Of a stretch of 64,000 nucleotides of DNA, positions 24,222 through 33,952 are shown in pieces; positions within the stretch are counted from its first letter, which is position 1, and every line of letters begins with the position of its first letter. Both the position numbers and the translations under genes were made by a program. The notes beneath the pieces were generated by a model. The model saw only the letters and a program-made list of their open reading frames with translations. It was not told the origin of the DNA and did not search any database. This DNA comes from Lachnospiraceae bacterium (GTDB lineage: Bacteria > Bacillota > Clostridia > Lachnospirales > Lachnospiraceae), in assembly GCA_014804695.1 (NCBI GenBank), contig JAAUZJ010000043.1:1-64000 (forward strand). The letters run 5' to 3'.

Positions 24222-26825
24222 TTAACTAAAGGATAATGAAATATCTTCTACAGAAATTCCCAAAGCCTTAGAAATATAGCTAAGTATGTCTGTTTCTGAA
24301 AAACTATTTTCGCCAGTTTCGGTAACTATGCTAACATCAACCGAATCAACTTCTCCATCCGAATAATTAATTTTCATTTCACACTCTACAATCCCATCAA
24401 TATCTGTGATATTTTCTGCCATTGTTTTTTCAAGATAAGAATAATACATAGCAGCTTTATCAGCATCGGTTGTATTCACATTCTGAATATCGTCGAGACT
24501 ATATTGAGTTGATTGTTCATTAGGCTCAAATACAACATGTCCATCCTGCAAAAAACTGATCACTCCGTTATTTGCACTAAACCTCAACTCAACAGCCTTG
24601 CTCACGTTCTCAAATACCCTGCCAATTTTGTATCCTCCATCCCACATTAACTTGACTAATGTACATTCATTATCGTCTTCATAAAATCCATATATATACT
24701 GATTATCATATGTACCATATTGCACAAATTTATTATCATTTGCAGCCATATCATAAAGAAGTGTGGAATTCTCATTTTCCCATTCCCTTAACCAGATATT
24801 ATAATCTGGGTCTCTATAGACAATTCCCCGGTCACAGACTAATATGCCAATTTCACATTGTTCGATTATGTTTACCGTTTCTCCGGAATCTGTATCATAA
24901 ACAATTACTTTATTATTATTTCTATCCTCATAAACGAATTTATGATATTGGAACATTATACTTGTATAGCCATACGCAAGATTATTTATATCTTCATATA
25001 AAATATTGCAATGGTCCATATTTTGGTATACCATATTATCCTTTTCATCGATTTTGCTTATCTGCCCGGCATTGACCTCATATGCTTCACAGATGTTGTA
25101 TTTCTCCAGATAAATAATATTTTGAAAAGCATAAATGTCTTGAATCATCCACATATCTTCTGACCAAGCCAGTAATTGTTCTTCTACAGGATCTGCTAAA
25201 TTCATACGGAAAACGCCTGCATTCCGCTCATCGTCTGCCGGATAGCGCATATAGTAAATATAATTATCCTCACAATTTCCCACTTTAACATTACCTTCCG
25301 CCAGTGTTTCAATTGTTGACATACCCTTATCCATCCTTTTAAAGCCGTCTGTATCGGAATAATAGAAGTTACCATTATAATATTTTACGGCATTGTATAT
25401 AACACCACTGGCATCACTATTCTGGTTTAGGTCTGAAACTTCGAGAATGTCAATTCCTACCGAATCCACATATTCCTTTTTTACATATCCGGTTAAGTTA
25501 TCATTGTCATCTGGATCTTCAACTATTATCTGATAGAAGTCATTTTTCTCTGCAATTATTTTTATGACCGCCCCTCGTTTTAACAGAGATATAATTCCCG
25601 CATCTGCATCTGCCTCACTTCGCACATTCAACGTATCTGTATTCACAATCCCTGTTCCAAACCCCAATCTATTATTGCTTAATATTGCAGCTTTTACTTC
25701 ATCACTATAGACCGCCGCTGACTCATCTCCCGATTCGTCTATATTTATATTTTGCCCCACATTACCAACCTTTGTTTCGGTCATAAACATCACAGACAGC
25801 GCCACGATCACAATCACTACTGCGATTCCAATTCCCGGAAGTGTATATTTGTATTTCATGATATTCCTGATTCTTGACTTTACATTTCCCTCATCAAAAC
25901 AAACCGGTGCAACAAATATTCGCTTCTTTCTTAAACCGTTATTTGCAGCAATATGAAGCAGCGCATAAGCATACTCCTTCCGTTTCTCCCTGCCCATGCT
26001 CCGAATGACTTCCTCATCACATGCCTTTTCCATATCACTTCCAAATAAGAAATAGGCAATCCAGATAAAAGGATTGAACCAGTGAATCAGACATACTACA
26101 TATGCAAACATTTTAAACAGCCCATCTTTTCTTTTGACATGCATTTTTTCATGGGCAATGACATAAGAAAGTTCCTCAGATTCCATAGAAACCGGCAGGT
26201 AAATTTGGGCATGAATCAGGCCAAAAACCATAGGAACATCAATATTTTCTGCCCACCAGATATTCTCCTCAAATAAAATGCTTAACCGCAATTTTCTTTT
26301 TAGGGCAAAATAGGAATACAGCATATGCCCGAAGAGAGTGCTTAAGCCCACCAGCCAAATAAATTCTATTACACTTCCGATATCAAATTTTGCCGGACTA
26401 TTATCTTTTATATCATTTATTCCTGCAATATTATGCCCCGTCGATTCAACAGGAATTGCAGCGACAGTTCCTGCAGCATCTTTTTGGGTAACGGCAGGCG
26501 CAGTGACAAAAGTATTGTCAGCAATACCAACCGGATTAGCAATATTTCCTGTATAGCGGGCTTCTCCATCCCTTTCGCCTGCCGCCAGCCGGAGTTCCGA
26601 AATCACCCTCATTTCTTCCGTAATAATTGCATTGTTCCAAAATCCCACTGACAGGCTCAGTTTCCACGGAAAAATGAAATACAGGAACGCCATTGCCCAA
26701 AGGCCCAGAATATATTTATGGCTGATCCGTAATTTCTTCAGAAATAACCGAACAAGCAGGACAACAAGGACAATAACTACCCCGCGCAGACTCATTTTGA
26801 TAAATGTACTCATAAAAGCATCCAT
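24222..26825 (-). CDS. BlaR1/MecR1-like M56 membrane metalloprotease with SH3b and propeller-like sensor
   Basis: An 867-residue sensor. ATG at 26825 follows AAGGAGAAAAAAC. Membrane segments are at about 14-30, 38-55, 152-172, 238-262 and 330-348. The zinc motif HEKMH is at residues 225-229, with 'EKACDEEV' at 266-273 as the later metal ligand region. In BlaR1 the external part is a penicillin-binding domain; here it is an SH3b domain (about 390-455, 'DTLNVRSEADADAGIISLLK') followed by ~400 residues of short repeats with Asp/Tyr-rich strands that look like a DUF5050-type beta-propeller. No SxxK or KTG motif of a beta-lactam sensor is seen. It lies 20 bases downstream of blaI and should cleave or inactivate that repressor on sensing a signal, perhaps at the cell wall. 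Confidence 0.85.
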   Translation of the reverse strand: MDAFMSTFIKMSLRGVVIVLVVLLVRLFLKKLRISHKYILGLWAMAFLYFIFPWKLSLSVGFWNNAIITEEMRVISELRLAAGERDGEARYTGNIANPVGIADNTFVTAPAVTQKDAAGTVAAIPVESTGHNIAGINDIKDNSPAKFDIGSVIEFIWLVGLSTLFGHMLYSYFALKRKLRLSILFEENIWWAENIDVPMVFGLIHAQIYLPVSMESEELSYVIAHEKMHVKRKDGLFKMFAYVVCLIHWFNPFIWIAYFLFGSDMEKACDEEVIRSMGREKRKEYAYALLHIAANNGLRKKRIFVAPVCFDEGNVKSRIRNIMKYKYTLPGIGIAVVIVIVALSVMFMTETKVGNVGQNINIDESGDESAAVYSDEVKAAILSNNRLGFGTGIVNTDTLNVRSEADADAGIISLLKRGAVIKIIAEKNDFYQIIVEDPDDNDNLTGYVKKEYVDSVGIDILEVSDLNQNSDASGVIYNAVKYYNGNFYYSDTDGFKRMDKGMSTIETLAEGNVKVGNCEDNYIYYMRYPADDERNAGVFRMNLADPVEEQLLAWSEDMWMIQDIYAFQNIIYLEKYNICEAYEVNAGQISKIDEKDNMVYQNMDHCNILYEDINNLAYGYTSIMFQYHKFVYEDRNNNKVIVYDTDSGETVNIIEQCEIGILVCDRGIVYRDPDYNIWLREWENENSTLLYDMAANDNKFVQYGTYDNQYIYGFYEDDNECTLVKLMWDGGYKIGRVFENVSKAVELRFSANNGVISFLQDGHVVFEPNEQSTQYSLDDIQNVNTTDADKAAMYYSYLEKTMAENITDIDGIVECEMKINYSDGEVDSVDVSIVTETGENSFSETDILSYISKALGISVEDISLSFS

Positions 26826-26845
26826 GTTTTTTCTCCTTCATTTTC

Positions 26846-27199
26846 TTAGTTTTCCTCGATAATTCGTTTAAGTTCTTCTATTTCTTCTCTGGAAAGCTTT
26901 TTCTGCGAAACAAAAGCTGCAACAAAATCAGGAAGAGATCCCCCGAAAGTCCCTTCCACAAACTCCTCGCTCTGTTTTGCCTGAAATAATTGCTTGGAAA
27001 CCAGCGAGGATACCACACCTTTTTCATTTTTAAAGATGCCCTTGTCACATAGCCTCTTCAAAACCGTGTAAGTGGTGGTCCGTTTCCAGTTCAACTCTTT
27101 CAAACTTAAAGACGCCAGCTCGCCTGAAGGAATTGGCTCATTACTCCAGATAAGCTCTGCAAATTTCATTTCTATTTCGCCTAATTTGTACTCTGCCAT
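26846..27199 (-). CDS. blaI: BlaI/MecI-family repressor
   Basis: A 117-residue winged-helix repressor with ATG at 27199 after CAGGAGGGCATT. The helix-turn-helix is 'PSGELASLSLKELNWKRTTT' followed by 'YTVLKRLCDKGIF', and the C-terminal helices carry the dimerisation region. It should bind the perfect inverted repeat at 27211-27256 and repress itself and the BlaR1-like gene. Family membership is clear; the signal is not necessarily a beta-lactam. Confidence 0.88.
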   Translation of the reverse strand: MAEYKLGEIEMKFAELIWSNEPIPSGELASLSLKELNWKRTTTYTVLKRLCDKGIFKNEKGVVSSLVSKQLFQAKQSEEFVEGTFGGSLPDFVAAFVSQKKLSREEIEELKRIIEEN

Positions 27200-27210
27200 A
27201 ATGCCCTCCT

Positions 27211-27256
27211 GTCTACACAATGTAGAATCTATATAAAAATTCTACATTGTGTAGAC
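27211..27256. promoter_or_regulatory. BlaI operator with embedded promoter
   Basis: Perfect 18-bp inverted repeat: GTCTACACAATGTAGAAT at 27211-27228 and its complement ATTCTACATTGTGTAGAC at 27239-27256. Each arm is itself a near-dyad with TACA and TGTA, the known BlaI/MecI box. The ten-base centre contains TATA, so the repressor would cover the -10. Confidence 0.85.
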
Positions 27257-27280
27257 AGAATTGTCAAGACTTCATTTCTA

Positions 27281-27327
27281 ATAAGAAAAACCAATAGTAT
27301 TCCGTATGGAACTATTGGTTTTCTTAT
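27281..27327. terminator. bidirectional terminator
   Basis: ATAAGAAAAACCAATAGT (27281-27298) pairs with ACTATTGGTTTTCTTAT (27311-27327), one bulged base, A-rich before and T-rich after. It lies 45 bases past the stop of the giant surface protein gene. Confidence 0.7.
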
Positions 27328-27373
27328 TATTCCGTATTTTTTAATTATTTCTCTGCCGCTGTTCTTCTGATTC

Positions 27374-30300
27374 TTACGCTTTTTCCGTTTCCTTTTTTCT
27401 TCTCAGGATCACGATCACAACCACAATACACACAGCCGCTATGACCGCAAGCCAGATAAAGCAGCAAATCCCTAAGAAGGTCGGGCAGATATGGCACAGC
27501 CCGCACTTCGCATTTCTGCCCTGCGCAACATCCGTATCCGTCTGCCTAAATGCTATAGCGTATGCAGAGAACAGATTCGTGCTGATCGTGACGGTGTCCG
27601 GAGCATTGTCCACATCGTTCAAAAGGGTATATTCCCCTTCATGGGAGCGGATAATATAAAACTCCCTGCCGTCCTCCTGCAATTCCTCCGGAATCCCGAT
27701 GATGACCTCGATAGGTTCCTCTGTGGAAGTAACGGCATCCCACTCACCTTCACCCAGCCTGATGAACATGGAAATATCAACATACATACCAAGCGTAAGT
27801 TCCGGCATCTCATTTTGATACGCCGCAAGACCTTTTTCTGTGACCTCTTGATCCTGTCCGCTCACGCTTCCCGAAATATCTTTGACATCTATCCTGACTT
27901 CTATGGTCTCGCCATCATTTACAAGCTGTATCTGCTCCGGTGTCAGCACTGCGTTTGCCACTGCTACAGTATCCGCTACGCCTGCCGTACATTTCTGTTC
28001 CTCGCAGACGACCGTTACGATGACCGCACCATCTCCGAGTGCTAACAAAGTGCTGGTTTTCGGCGTGATTCCGGCATCTGCCATACCCGGTACATTTCCT
28101 GTGGCAATTCTCCCTCCATCTACGGAATTTCCGCTGCCTCCATCGCCTGAACCAATTTCATCGCCTGCGACGATCCTACCGTCAACGATTGATGCCGGTA
28201 CGGTCTGTACTGCCTCGTCTTCAGGCTGCGGTTTATTGTCTGGCTGTGCGGGATCGCTGTCCTGTCCCAGTGTTTCTGTATCTACGCTTTCCAGCTCCTC
28301 ATCCTGTTTCGGCTTTCCTTCCGGCTGCGGTGTCGGCTTAGTTTCCGTGGTCTTTTCGGGACTGCCTTCTGTTCCGGGAACAGGCTGCGGTTTATCTTCA
28401 GGAATCGTTACCACGGGCGGTGTGACTGTCGGTTTTTCAGGATCGCTGTCGTCCCCCGGTGTACTTCCACCGTTATCGCCGCTGCCGTCGCCACTGTCAT
28501 CACTACCGTTTCCGCCACCATTTTCACCGTCACCATTTCCACCGCTATTGCCTCCGCCACCGTTGCCGCCACTGGACGGAGGAGTGCCGTCTGCCTTATT
28601 GATAGTAGCATTCAGTGTGATCGTCGTATTTCCAAGCTCATAATATCCGGCATCTCTGCCTGTCAGTTCAAAGCCTGTCACAGTTACCGGAATGTTCTTT
28701 TTAGGTCCCTTGTTGGTAAACACTGCGCTGGGAGTGCCGCCCGGCGTTACAATATCCCCCGTGATCACGCCGGAAAGTTCAGGCTGTCCGCCTTCTTTCA
28801 GTGTGGCATCCGTAGTTCCGTCGTAATTTTTATCGTTCACTGCAAGGGTTCCCGGCAGTATGTCAAGCGCTTTTCTTGTCACGGTAAAGGAAGCCGTCTT
28901 CTCGCCGGTATAATTATCGCCCGTGTAGGTCATCTTTACCCTGTATTCGCCGGGAACGATATTCCCGCTTTCAGACTTCGGCAGGTTCTGTGACGTTACC
29001 CATGTACCGCCGTTGTCGGCACTGTAAAGATAGGTATAGGCTGGGTTTGTATCTGTAACGGTAATACCGCCCTGCGGAGCAGGCACTGTCTGTACTCCAT
29101 ACATCCAGCCGGATATGGAAAACGTCATCTGGTTGTCTGTCAGTATGATCCTGTCAACAAACTCGATCCCGATGCTGACGGAATCCTGCCCTGTCGCCCA
29201 TGCCGGGAGTGCCACGGTTCCGCTTATTGTTTTTCTTTCCAGCGTCTTGCCGAAGTCCGCACCTATGGCATCCGTCCGCCATGTGACTTCTCGGTTTTCC
29301 GTCCTCGCTGTATAACCGTCTCCCATGTAGGTGACTGTGACCTGCGCCGGAAGCCATGCAGCCACTTCTTCTGCCGTATAGCCGTCCGCCTTTTGTGTCT
29401 TAATGAGTTCTGCCGGGGCTGTGAGCGCTGCATTCACGGAAAGCACCTTCAGGGTGATCCCCCCAGTCTCTCCTCCGGCTGTAATGGTATAGCTATAAGT
29501 TCCGCCCTTTACTGCAAAGCTGTCTGCGGTGGTATACTCTGCCTGCGCAGCGCCTTTTGTCTTGTTATCATAAACCGCCTGTACGCTGCTGTTTTCTTTC
29601 AGATAAGAGGTAAGTGCATCTATGCTCTCATTTGCGGTATTATCTGCATAAATGGTAAGAGTACCCGGTGTTACCGTGATCCCGGTCATGGTACGTTTCC
29701 TGAATTCCACGGTGATTTCTACTTCCGTCGCGCCGTCCGGTATCTCATGGGTATACTCCCATCCACCTTTACCGCTTCCTTCATCCCATGTCATTTCGAC
29801 TCCGGGGTCCATCTCCTGACCGCCCACTATGATGACAGGCACATATTCTTCCCCATAGGTTCCCGTAAAGGTCACTGTGCCGCCGCCTGCGTCGGATGCC
29901 TCCGGCTTGGAAGCTGTGTTGCCATCCTCTCCGGCTCCGTCGCCTGTGATGACCGGCTCTTTTATGGCAACAAGTGTCCGTGCCTCCGTCTTTACCGGAT
30001 CAGAGATAAAGCTAGTGTCTGTCGCCTTTTTCCTCGCATAAAGGTCATATTCCATGTTCGGTTCAAGCCCTGTAAATGCTCCTGTGGTATTCGCTTCGCT
30101 CCAGTCGGGCGTCTGTCCTTTTTTCACAAGGACGTATTCCTCCCCTGCTGCCGGATCTGTCACCTTTGCCGTGGTGTCAGTCACTGTTACCTTTTTGGCA
30201 GACAGCGTCGGTCTGTCCGGAATGTCGATCTTTACGCTGCCGCTTGGCGGGGTTGTCTCACCACCGTCCGTCTTTTCGGGATAGCGTATATAAATGGATG

Positions 30301-33300
30301 TTCCCGGTTCCACAGTCAGGGAGCCGTCCGCTTCAGGCTGTATCTTACTTCCTGACGGATCAGAGGGATCCGTGTAGACTTCCACTTTCCCAATACTGTC
30401 AGGTATCTTTATCGTCTCTTTCTCATGGTCTATGTCAAGATCCTCCAGCGTGATCTCAGGCGCTGCCTGTAAAGTGGTAAAGCTGACCTCCTTTACTTCG
30501 GACAGGTTGCCCGCGGCATCCTCCAGCACCACATACACTTTGTGCGTGTTTCCGGGCTGAAGCCCTCCCACGGTGAAAGTCTCCTGTGTATCGCCTGCGA
30601 TACCTTTCTCATTGCCGCTTACCGCGCCTTTATCCGCCACTTCCCGCGCATCGGGCGCTGTTTCGGCATCCACGATCCAGTACACTCTGCCGCCCTCGGA
30701 CGGGGTAAAGGCTATATCCGTTCCATTCTGTGTATGGCTGAAAACGGCGGGGCTTACGGTAAAAACGGGCGCAGTGGTATCGAGGCTTACCGTTACCGTC
30801 TGCCATCCGCTCTCATTTCCTGCATTATCAACTGCCTGCACATAGTAGGTATGCGTGCCATCAGTGTTTACGGTTATGGTAAACTCTTTTTCATATACCA
30901 GCGAGGTTCCGGGCAGCTCCGGTACAGTCTGCTCTGTGCCGTCTTCCCCATCTTTCCATGTGATCCCGGCAATACCGCCAGAAGTGATGACTGTACTGTC
31001 GCTGTCCTTATCATCCGTCACGATCACGGTAATGGCAAAGCCTGTGTTATACCATCTGTTGGCATTTGGCGCCGGCGTATCCGGCAATGTGATCGTGACT
31101 ACAGGCGCATAGTCCTCCGCAATGACCTTGCCGCCATCTGTCGTGAGGCTGACCTGCGTGGTATTGCCCGCATTATCTTTTGCTGTCAGCTTGATCGTTC
31201 CGGTAAATTCTGCATTTAGGGCAATCTCATAATAACCGCCCTGTGCACGAATCGTTCCAGTCTGCTCCGTGCCGCTGTCAGGTGTCGCAGTGTAGGTCAC
31301 TTCCGCTATGCCGGAAAGGGCATCGGTAATGTCCGAAGCGGGTATTGTGATGATCATGCTCTTTTTGCCGATGATCCAGTTCCACAGATTGTTTGTGCCG
31401 TTTTCCACGGTAATATCGGCAAGGTCGATGACGGGCGGCGTTTTCTCCAGCTTGTAGAGTAACTCCGTCTGATAGATGTTGCCTGCGCTGTCTTTTATAT
31501 AGACAGTCTGCGTGTCTCCATCCTTTCCGGTCTCCTTCGTGACCGTGACACTGCTTCCTATCCCTGCGGGCGTTGTTCCAACGCCGCTGCAGCCTTCTTT
31601 TATCGTAAGGGTGATGTCGGCATTGTACCAGCCGTCTGTGGGTTCCGGCATGATCGTGACGTAATCCGTAAGGCTCTCATCTTCCGGAAGACGTTTGTAT
31701 TCTATGGTAAAGGTCTTATTGATGGTTCCTGAATAATTACCCTTTCCGGCGATGGTGACAGTGGCAGTTCCCGGATTTACGTTATCCTTATAGCTGACTG
31801 TATAATCTGTGTCCGCCGTCAACGTGCTGGTTCCGTCCTTGACCGTCACGGCAGGCTCCATAGCAGCTCCTGTGAAATAATACCGACCGTCAGATACGGT
31901 TATCATGCCGTCAGTCAGCGGTTTTGCCTCGATCTTTACCTGTCTCGAATCTGTCACCGTAGTATAATTGCTCTTTGTGACCGAATAATATACCGTATAG
32001 GTACCGGCATCGGTATAAGTGGGGCTGGTCGTACTTGTATAGCTCCCTGATGTGGTTCCGTATTTTACTTCCGCACCGCTCGGAGCCGTAACCGTAATGC
32101 CGTGTGTCTTAGCGTCATAAGTGCCTGTATAGCCCTCGGCTGAGACGTCCATTGTTGCTTCCGTAATCTTTACCTGAGCCGATCCTGTCACCGTAGTATA
32201 ATTACTCTTTGTGACCGAATAATATACCGTATAGGTACCGGCATCGGTATAAGTGGGGCTGGTCGTACTTGTATAGCTCCCTAATGTAGTTCCATATTTT
32301 ACTTCCGCGTCGCTCGGAGCCGTAACCCTAATTCCGTGTGCCGCAGCGTCATAAGTACCTGTATAGCCGCTTGCTGATACACCGCTCATTTCTGCGGAAG
32401 AAATAGTAAATGTTGTGCTTGCCGTAACTCCCGAGATCGTAAGTTCCGCCGTAGCGGTTCCGGCATTTATATTATTTGAATAGCTGATCTTAGAATCATC
32501 CGGCTTATTATTATCTTCTTCTATCCAGTCCTTATATACGACCTGAACCGGTGTAAGTGCATCTCCGGTATAAGTCAGGTCTGCTCCGTCCTGCACAGAA
32601 AGCGTTGCTGTAGCGGAATGACCACAGTTTTCGCACTTTTCCGTAATGACCGCACCGCTTGCAGTGTAGGTACAATCATGCGTGTCAATTATTCTAGCGC
32701 TGTCTACCTTCCCGTCAAACTCGCTCTCATAGCCGCTTCTAGTGTCGCCTGTTGCGTCGCAGGGGATATGGATATTGAAATCACCCGCCGCAAACCCGCT
32801 TGCACAACCGTACCTCGGTACACTGCCTTTAAAGGTAATGTCGGTTAAGTTATCGCATTCAGCGAAAGCGTTAGCTAATATCTCTGTTACACTCCCCGCA
32901 ATTGTAACACTTTTCACCGATCTGCATCCCATAAATGCATTTCTCCCTATCCATTCCACACCATCCTCAATTATGATATTTTCTATTCCGCCTAACGAGC
33001 ACCACGGAGGTCGCCCAGTACCTGCCCCCCCAAGCCCGTAGTTTGGGATATCACCGCTTCCGGAAATCGTCAGCGTAACATTTTCCACTTTCCATTTCAA
33101 ACCAGAATCCCCAAGCTCGGTCCAGCCGTCCCCGTCCGCTGCCGCCATCACCTTCCTGCTTCCTGCGACCTGCTCCGCGATCTCCATCCATGCCGTCAAT
33201 TTGTGAAGCGCTTCCTCCGGTATCTGCGCCTGCTGTTCCTGCGTCAGCGCCTCATACGCTTCCCATATAGCAAGGGCTTCCTCCGCATACGCAGAAAGAC

Positions 33301-33883
33301 CCTCCATCCATTCTTCATAGGCTTCTTCGTAAGCGTCATCATCGTCATTCCAATTGTCTATATCCGGCTCTTTTGCCAGATATTTCTCCGCTTCCGGCAG
33401 CGCTCCGATCTGTGATAGCAGTGCCTGTACTGCGCCATCTTCGCCGTTTTCCTGCACTGTCTCATCTGTTTCTTCCGTGCCAACAGCTTCTTCCTCAGAT
33501 TCCTCCGGCTGTGCGTCCTGTTCTTCTTCGTCCTCTGTGACGGTGTCTGCTTCCCCGATATCAGATTCTTCCATATCTTCCTGTCCTGCACTGCCCGCCC
33601 CGTCTTCAACGGTTTCTTCCTCGTTATCGTCCCCGGCTTCCGGAGCAGCTTCTTCCACATCGTCGTCCTCTTCTGACGCTTCAGCCTCTCCTTCTTCCGG
33701 CAGCTTAACAGTATCGGATACAGACACGGTCTCATCCTCTCCGACCGTTTCCGCCGCAAAAGCAGAAACCGCCTCCAATATGTCCGGATAGGTCGTCACC
33801 AGCAGACACACTGCAAGTATAACTGCTGTGAAACGTAACCTTCTTTTTCTCCTTGATCTGATCCATGCACGTTGTTCATCCAT
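27374..33883 (-). CDS. giant multidomain surface protein
   Basis: A 2169-residue protein with ATG at 33883 after GGGAGGAATAAAGTT. The order is: signal peptide 1-43; an extremely acidic linker 45-155; helical region 155-250; BspA-like leucine-rich repeat 250-400; two near-identical 78-residue MBG-type repeats at ~501-656; Ig-like and FN3-like domains 700-1300; further beta domains; a YDG domain at ~1680-1760 ('VNDKNYDGTTDATLKEGG'); a Gly/Ser/Asn then Pro/Glu linker ~1764-1900; a beta domain; and a C-terminal anchor. The anchor is not LPXTG: 'CGLCHICPTFLGICC' runs into a membrane helix and ends RRKKETEKA. It is probably an adhesin or matrix-binding protein displayed from the membrane. The receiver gene 70 bases upstream may be co-transcribed. 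Confidence 0.85.
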   Translation of the reverse strand: MDEQRAWIRSRRKRRLRFTAVILAVCLLVTTYPDILEAVSAFAAETVGEDETVSVSDTVKLPEEGEAEASEEDDDVEEAAPEAGDDNEEETVEDGAGSAGQEDMEESDIGEADTVTEDEEEQDAQPEESEEEAVGTEETDETVQENGEDGAVQALLSQIGALPEAEKYLAKEPDIDNWNDDDDAYEEAYEEWMEGLSAYAEEALAIWEAYEALTQEQQAQIPEEALHKLTAWMEIAEQVAGSRKVMAAADGDGWTELGDSGLKWKVENVTLTISGSGDIPNYGLGGAGTGRPPWCSLGGIENIIIEDGVEWIGRNAFMGCRSVKSVTIAGSVTEILANAFAECDNLTDITFKGSVPRYGCASGFAAGDFNIHIPCDATGDTRSGYESEFDGKVDSARIIDTHDCTYTASGAVITEKCENCGHSATATLSVQDGADLTYTGDALTPVQVVYKDWIEEDNNKPDDSKISYSNNINAGTATAELTISGVTASTTFTISSAEMSGVSASGYTGTYDAAAHGIRVTAPSDAEVKYGTTLGSYTSTTSPTYTDAGTYTVYYSVTKSNYTTVTGSAQVKITEATMDVSAEGYTGTYDAKTHGITVTAPSGAEVKYGTTSGSYTSTTSPTYTDAGTYTVYYSVTKSNYTTVTDSRQVKIEAKPLTDGMITVSDGRYYFTGAAMEPAVTVKDGTSTLTADTDYTVSYKDNVNPGTATVTIAGKGNYSGTINKTFTIEYKRLPEDESLTDYVTIMPEPTDGWYNADITLTIKEGCSGVGTTPAGIGSSVTVTKETGKDGDTQTVYIKDSAGNIYQTELLYKLEKTPPVIDLADITVENGTNNLWNWIIGKKSMIITIPASDITDALSGIAEVTYTATPDSGTEQTGTIRAQGGYYEIALNAEFTGTIKLTAKDNAGNTTQVSLTTDGGKVIAEDYAPVVTITLPDTPAPNANRWYNTGFAITVIVTDDKDSDSTVITSGGIAGITWKDGEDGTEQTVPELPGTSLVYEKEFTITVNTDGTHTYYVQAVDNAGNESGWQTVTVSLDTTAPVFTVSPAVFSHTQNGTDIAFTPSEGGRVYWIVDAETAPDAREVADKGAVSGNEKGIAGDTQETFTVGGLQPGNTHKVYVVLEDAAGNLSEVKEVSFTTLQAAPEITLEDLDIDHEKETIKIPDSIGKVEVYTDPSDPSGSKIQPEADGSLTVEPGTSIYIRYPEKTDGGETTPPSGSVKIDIPDRPTLSAKKVTVTDTTAKVTDPAAGEEYVLVKKGQTPDWSEANTTGAFTGLEPNMEYDLYARKKATDTSFISDPVKTEARTLVAIKEPVITGDGAGEDGNTASKPEASDAGGGTVTFTGTYGEEYVPVIIVGGQEMDPGVEMTWDEGSGKGGWEYTHEIPDGATEVEITVEFRKRTMTGITVTPGTLTIYADNTANESIDALTSYLKENSSVQAVYDNKTKGAAQAEYTTADSFAVKGGTYSYTITAGGETGGITLKVLSVNAALTAPAELIKTQKADGYTAEEVAAWLPAQVTVTYMGDGYTARTENREVTWRTDAIGADFGKTLERKTISGTVALPAWATGQDSVSIGIEFVDRIILTDNQMTFSISGWMYGVQTVPAPQGGITVTDTNPAYTYLYSADNGGTWVTSQNLPKSESGNIVPGEYRVKMTYTGDNYTGEKTASFTVTRKALDILPGTLAVNDKNYDGTTDATLKEGGQPELSGVITGDIVTPGGTPSAVFTNKGPKKNIPVTVTGFELTGRDAGYYELGNTTITLNATINKADGTPPSSGGNGGGGNSGGNGDGENGGGNGSDDSGDGSGDNGGSTPGDDSDPEKPTVTPPVVTIPEDKPQPVPGTEGSPEKTTETKPTPQPEGKPKQDEELESVDTETLGQDSDPAQPDNKPQPEDEAVQTVPASIVDGRIVAGDEIGSGDGGSGNSVDGGRIATGNVPGMADAGITPKTSTLLALGDGAVIVTVVCEEQKCTAGVADTVAVANAVLTPEQIQLVNDGETIEVRIDVKDISGSVSGQDQEVTEKGLAAYQNEMPELTLGMYVDISMFIRLGEGEWDAVTSTEEPIEVIIGIPEELQEDGREFYIIRSHEGEYTLLNDVDNAPDTVTISTNLFSAYAIAFRQTDTDVAQGRNAKCGLCHICPTFLGICCFIWLAVIAAVCIVVVIVILRRKKETEKA
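31916..32380 (-). repeat. tandem 234-bp coding repeat in the giant gene
   Basis: Two copies with a period of 234 bp (78 residues), beginning near 32185 and 31951 in plus-strand reading, over 90% identical by eye for most of the length. Both encode a block with 'SYTSTTSPTYTDAGTYTVYY'. Such recent duplication in a surface gene is a likely site of recombination and length change. Confidence 0.8.
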
Positions 33884-33952
33884 AACTTTATTCCTCCCTG
33901 TTGTAAATACTGTAAAACCACTTATCTTTGGTCACGGCTCCTCTGTTTACAT

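Noticed and set aside
24222..26825. Beta-lactam sensor BlaR1 in the strict sense
   Set aside because: The M56 part fits, but the penicillin-binding domain and its motifs are missing and replaced by SH3b and repeats.
29393..30355. 320-codon plus-strand frame, and other long plus-strand frames at 27491-28643 and 30542-31219
   Set aside because: All are antisense to the 2169-residue surface gene, whose biased composition creates long open frames; they have no domains and no ribosome sites.
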